From Agrobacterium tumefaciens (GTDB taxonomy: Bacteria > Pseudomonadota > Alphaproteobacteria > Rhizobiales > Rhizobiaceae): a stretch of DNA of 64,000 nucleotides. This document shows positions 62,859 through 64,000 of the stretch, in pieces (the stretch's first letter is position 1; every line of letters begins with the position of its first letter). Below the pieces are notes generated by a model. That model was not told where the DNA came from. It saw only the letters and a program-made list of their open reading frames with translations, and did not search any database. The stretch spans positions 186,001 to 250,000 of the forward strand of contig NZ_CP072309.1 of NCBI RefSeq assembly GCF_017726655.1. Reading direction: 5' to 3'. The position numbers and the translations under genes were made by a program.

Positions 62859-63262
62859 GGTCAAGCTCCCAGCTCTTACGTGTTCCATTATTATGTTATA
62901 TGCATCTTTATAACAGAATATATCGATAAGACGCCTTGTCAATCACAATGCGTGCGACGAAGCACTCGAAGATCGGGATTGTCGTCGCGGGAGTGGAAAA
63001 GGTCCGCAGCGGCCTTGTGAGGTTAGGATGTGTCTGGAGCCTCCAGATGTGGAGATGCGAGTGATACTCGCGGGGTCTGTCCTGAGCGACCAACCGTTGC
63101 ATTGCCTATGAGGCAGGGCTTTCGCTGCCCGGCAGCCATATGCGCCATTACAAAAGTTTAAGGTGATTTTGCAGCGCATTGGGTGTCTTGTGGAGGAAAG
63201 CTGCTCCCAAGGCTTGCCGCACATGTTCGGGAAACATGTAATCTCATTCGCGGAATCGTCAG
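62859..63262. other. divergent intergenic region, binding-protein gene / RND adaptor
   Basis: 404 bases. The left 90 bases are AT-rich, with CATTATTATG, TTATAACAG and TATATCG, and should hold the promoter of the import operon. The right part is more GC-rich. No convincing gene, RNA or terminator is visible. Confidence 0.5.
62886..62895. promoter_or_regulatory. CATAATAATG motif, copy before the ABC binding-protein gene
   Basis: On the minus strand CATAATAATG, 28 bases upstream of the binding-protein start, within a stretch that agrees with the site at 56628-56637 in 16 of 20 positions. Supports common control of the import operon and the PLP-enzyme/iclR genes. Confidence 0.5.
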
Positions 63263-64000
63263 ATGAAACGTTTCTGGACCGCCCTTAGCGTTCTTGCCAT
63301 CGCAGCCGCCGGCGGCTGGTATTTCAGGGATCGCCTGCCACTCGACAAAATCCCCTATTTCAAACAGTTTGCCGTCACGCCGCAGCCAACCGGCGCGGAA
63401 ACCGCAGCGCAATCGACCCAGAACGGCCAGCCTGCCCGGCAGCAGGGGCAAAGACAAGGTGGGCGGCGCAACGGAGCACCGCCGACGGTCAGCACCATTG
63501 CCGTCAGCAAGGCGACACTGCCAATGGATGCGACAGCGACCGGTTGGGCAGTCGCAGCCGACATCACCAATATTGCACCTCTTCAAGCTGGCCTTGTCAC
63601 CGAAATCGCGGCGAAGGACGGCCAGCATATCAAGGCTGGCGATCTGATCCTCAAGATGGACGATCGCATCGCACGCGCCGCAGTGGACAAGGACAAGGCC
63701 AATATTGCCGCCGATCAGGCCACGCTTGAGCAGACGGAGGCAGCTTTCCAGCGTGCCGCGAACCTCGTCAAGCAAAGCGCCGAGTCCCAGCAGGTGCTGG
63801 ACCAGGCAAGAGCGGCCCGCGAGAGCGCCAGCGCAAAGATCGACGCGGATAAGGCAACGCTTGCATCGGATCAGGTGACGCTCGAGCATATGGAAATCCG
63901 CGCGCCCTTCGATGGCCGGCTGGGCGATATCACGGTTAGTCCCGGTGCCTATCTCAGCGCCGGCATCAATATTGTGACGATCACCAAATATGATCCCATT
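63263..64000 (+). CDS. RND efflux periplasmic adaptor (MdtA/AcrA-type), 3' end outside window
   Basis: 246 codons are visible from MKRFWTALSVLAIAAAGGWYF; the frame is open at the window end. One N-terminal membrane or signal segment, a linker rich in Q, G and R, then the lipoyl-like half motif NIAPLQAGLVTEIAAKDGQHIKAGDLILKMDD, a helical hairpin (residues about 140-200) and the second half EIRAPFDGRLGDITVSPGAYL. Links an inner-membrane RND pump to an outer-membrane channel in drug or metabolite export. The pump gene is expected just beyond the window. Confidence 0.9.
   Translation, partial: MKRFWTALSVLAIAAAGGWYFRDRLPLDKIPYFKQFAVTPQPTGAETAAQSTQNGQPARQQGQRQGGRRNGAPPTVSTIAVSKATLPMDATATGWAVAADITNIAPLQAGLVTEIAAKDGQHIKAGDLILKMDDRIARAAVDKDKANIAADQATLEQTEAAFQRAANLVKQSAESQQVLDQARAARESASAKIDADKATLASDQVTLEHMEIRAPFDGRLGDITVSPGAYLSAGINIVTITKYDPI

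Noticed and set aside
1..64000. CRISPR array, tRNA or rRNA genes, insertion sequences, prophage
   Set aside because: I found no regularly spaced repeats, no tRNA-like cloverleaf, no transposase or integrase and no phage genes in the window.

Overview
The window looks like a piece of a secondary (linear or chromid-type) chromosome of an Agrobacterium/Rhizobium-group alphaproteobacterium. It is GC-rich and dense with ABC and TRAP uptake systems. It carries an imuA-imuB-dnaE2 mutagenesis cassette behind an alphaproteobacterial LexA box (GTTC-N7-GTTC), a minCDE operon behind a CtrA-type box (TTAA-N7-TTAA), and two copies of a rhizobial intergenic mosaic element. The species call is inference; no search was run.

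Layout. 1-3158: end of a peptide-type ABC operon (permease, two ATPases of which the second is frameshifted, class V aminotransferase). 3284-3634: small unknown gene and a terminator. 3653-11537: sugar-acid dehydratase divergent from a galactofuranose-type ABC transporter (ytfQ-ytfR-ytfT-yjfF) and its GntR/FCD regulator. 11646-12587: AraC regulator. 12593-18058: dnaE2, imuB, imuA (minus strand). 18280-19924: DUF1304 membrane protein and MOFRL glycerate kinase. 20005-29852: divergent sugar cluster: ABC transporter, isomerase and dehydrogenase on the minus strand; ROK repressor, ThuB-like dehydrogenase and ThuA-like protein on the plus strand. 29895-31256: amidase. 31599-35815: GGDEF-EAL protein followed by two paralogous periplasmic binding proteins. 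35863-37699: minE, minD, minC. 38107-47214: HAD phosphatase, GntR/FCD regulator, TRAP transporter, zinc dehydrogenase, UxuA, VanZ-like protein and a ketoglutarate-semialdehyde-type dehydrogenase. 47269-53342: a TRAP transporter in one operon with an SsuD-type monooxygenase and an SsuA-like protein without signal peptide, divergent from an ArsR regulator and a GST. 53339-62858: peptide-type ABC transporter with COG3964 hydrolase, RidA-family protein, SelA/DgaE-like PLP enzyme and IclR regulator. 63263-64000: start of an RND-type periplasmic adaptor.

Most blocks are self-contained catabolic modules: importer, two or three enzymes and one local regulator, with candidate operators visible between divergent genes. 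The two least ordinary modules are the TRAP/sulfonate-monooxygenase operon (47269-53342) and the hydrolase/PLP-enzyme/RidA system fed by an ABC importer (53339-62858). Neither substrate can be read from sequence alone.
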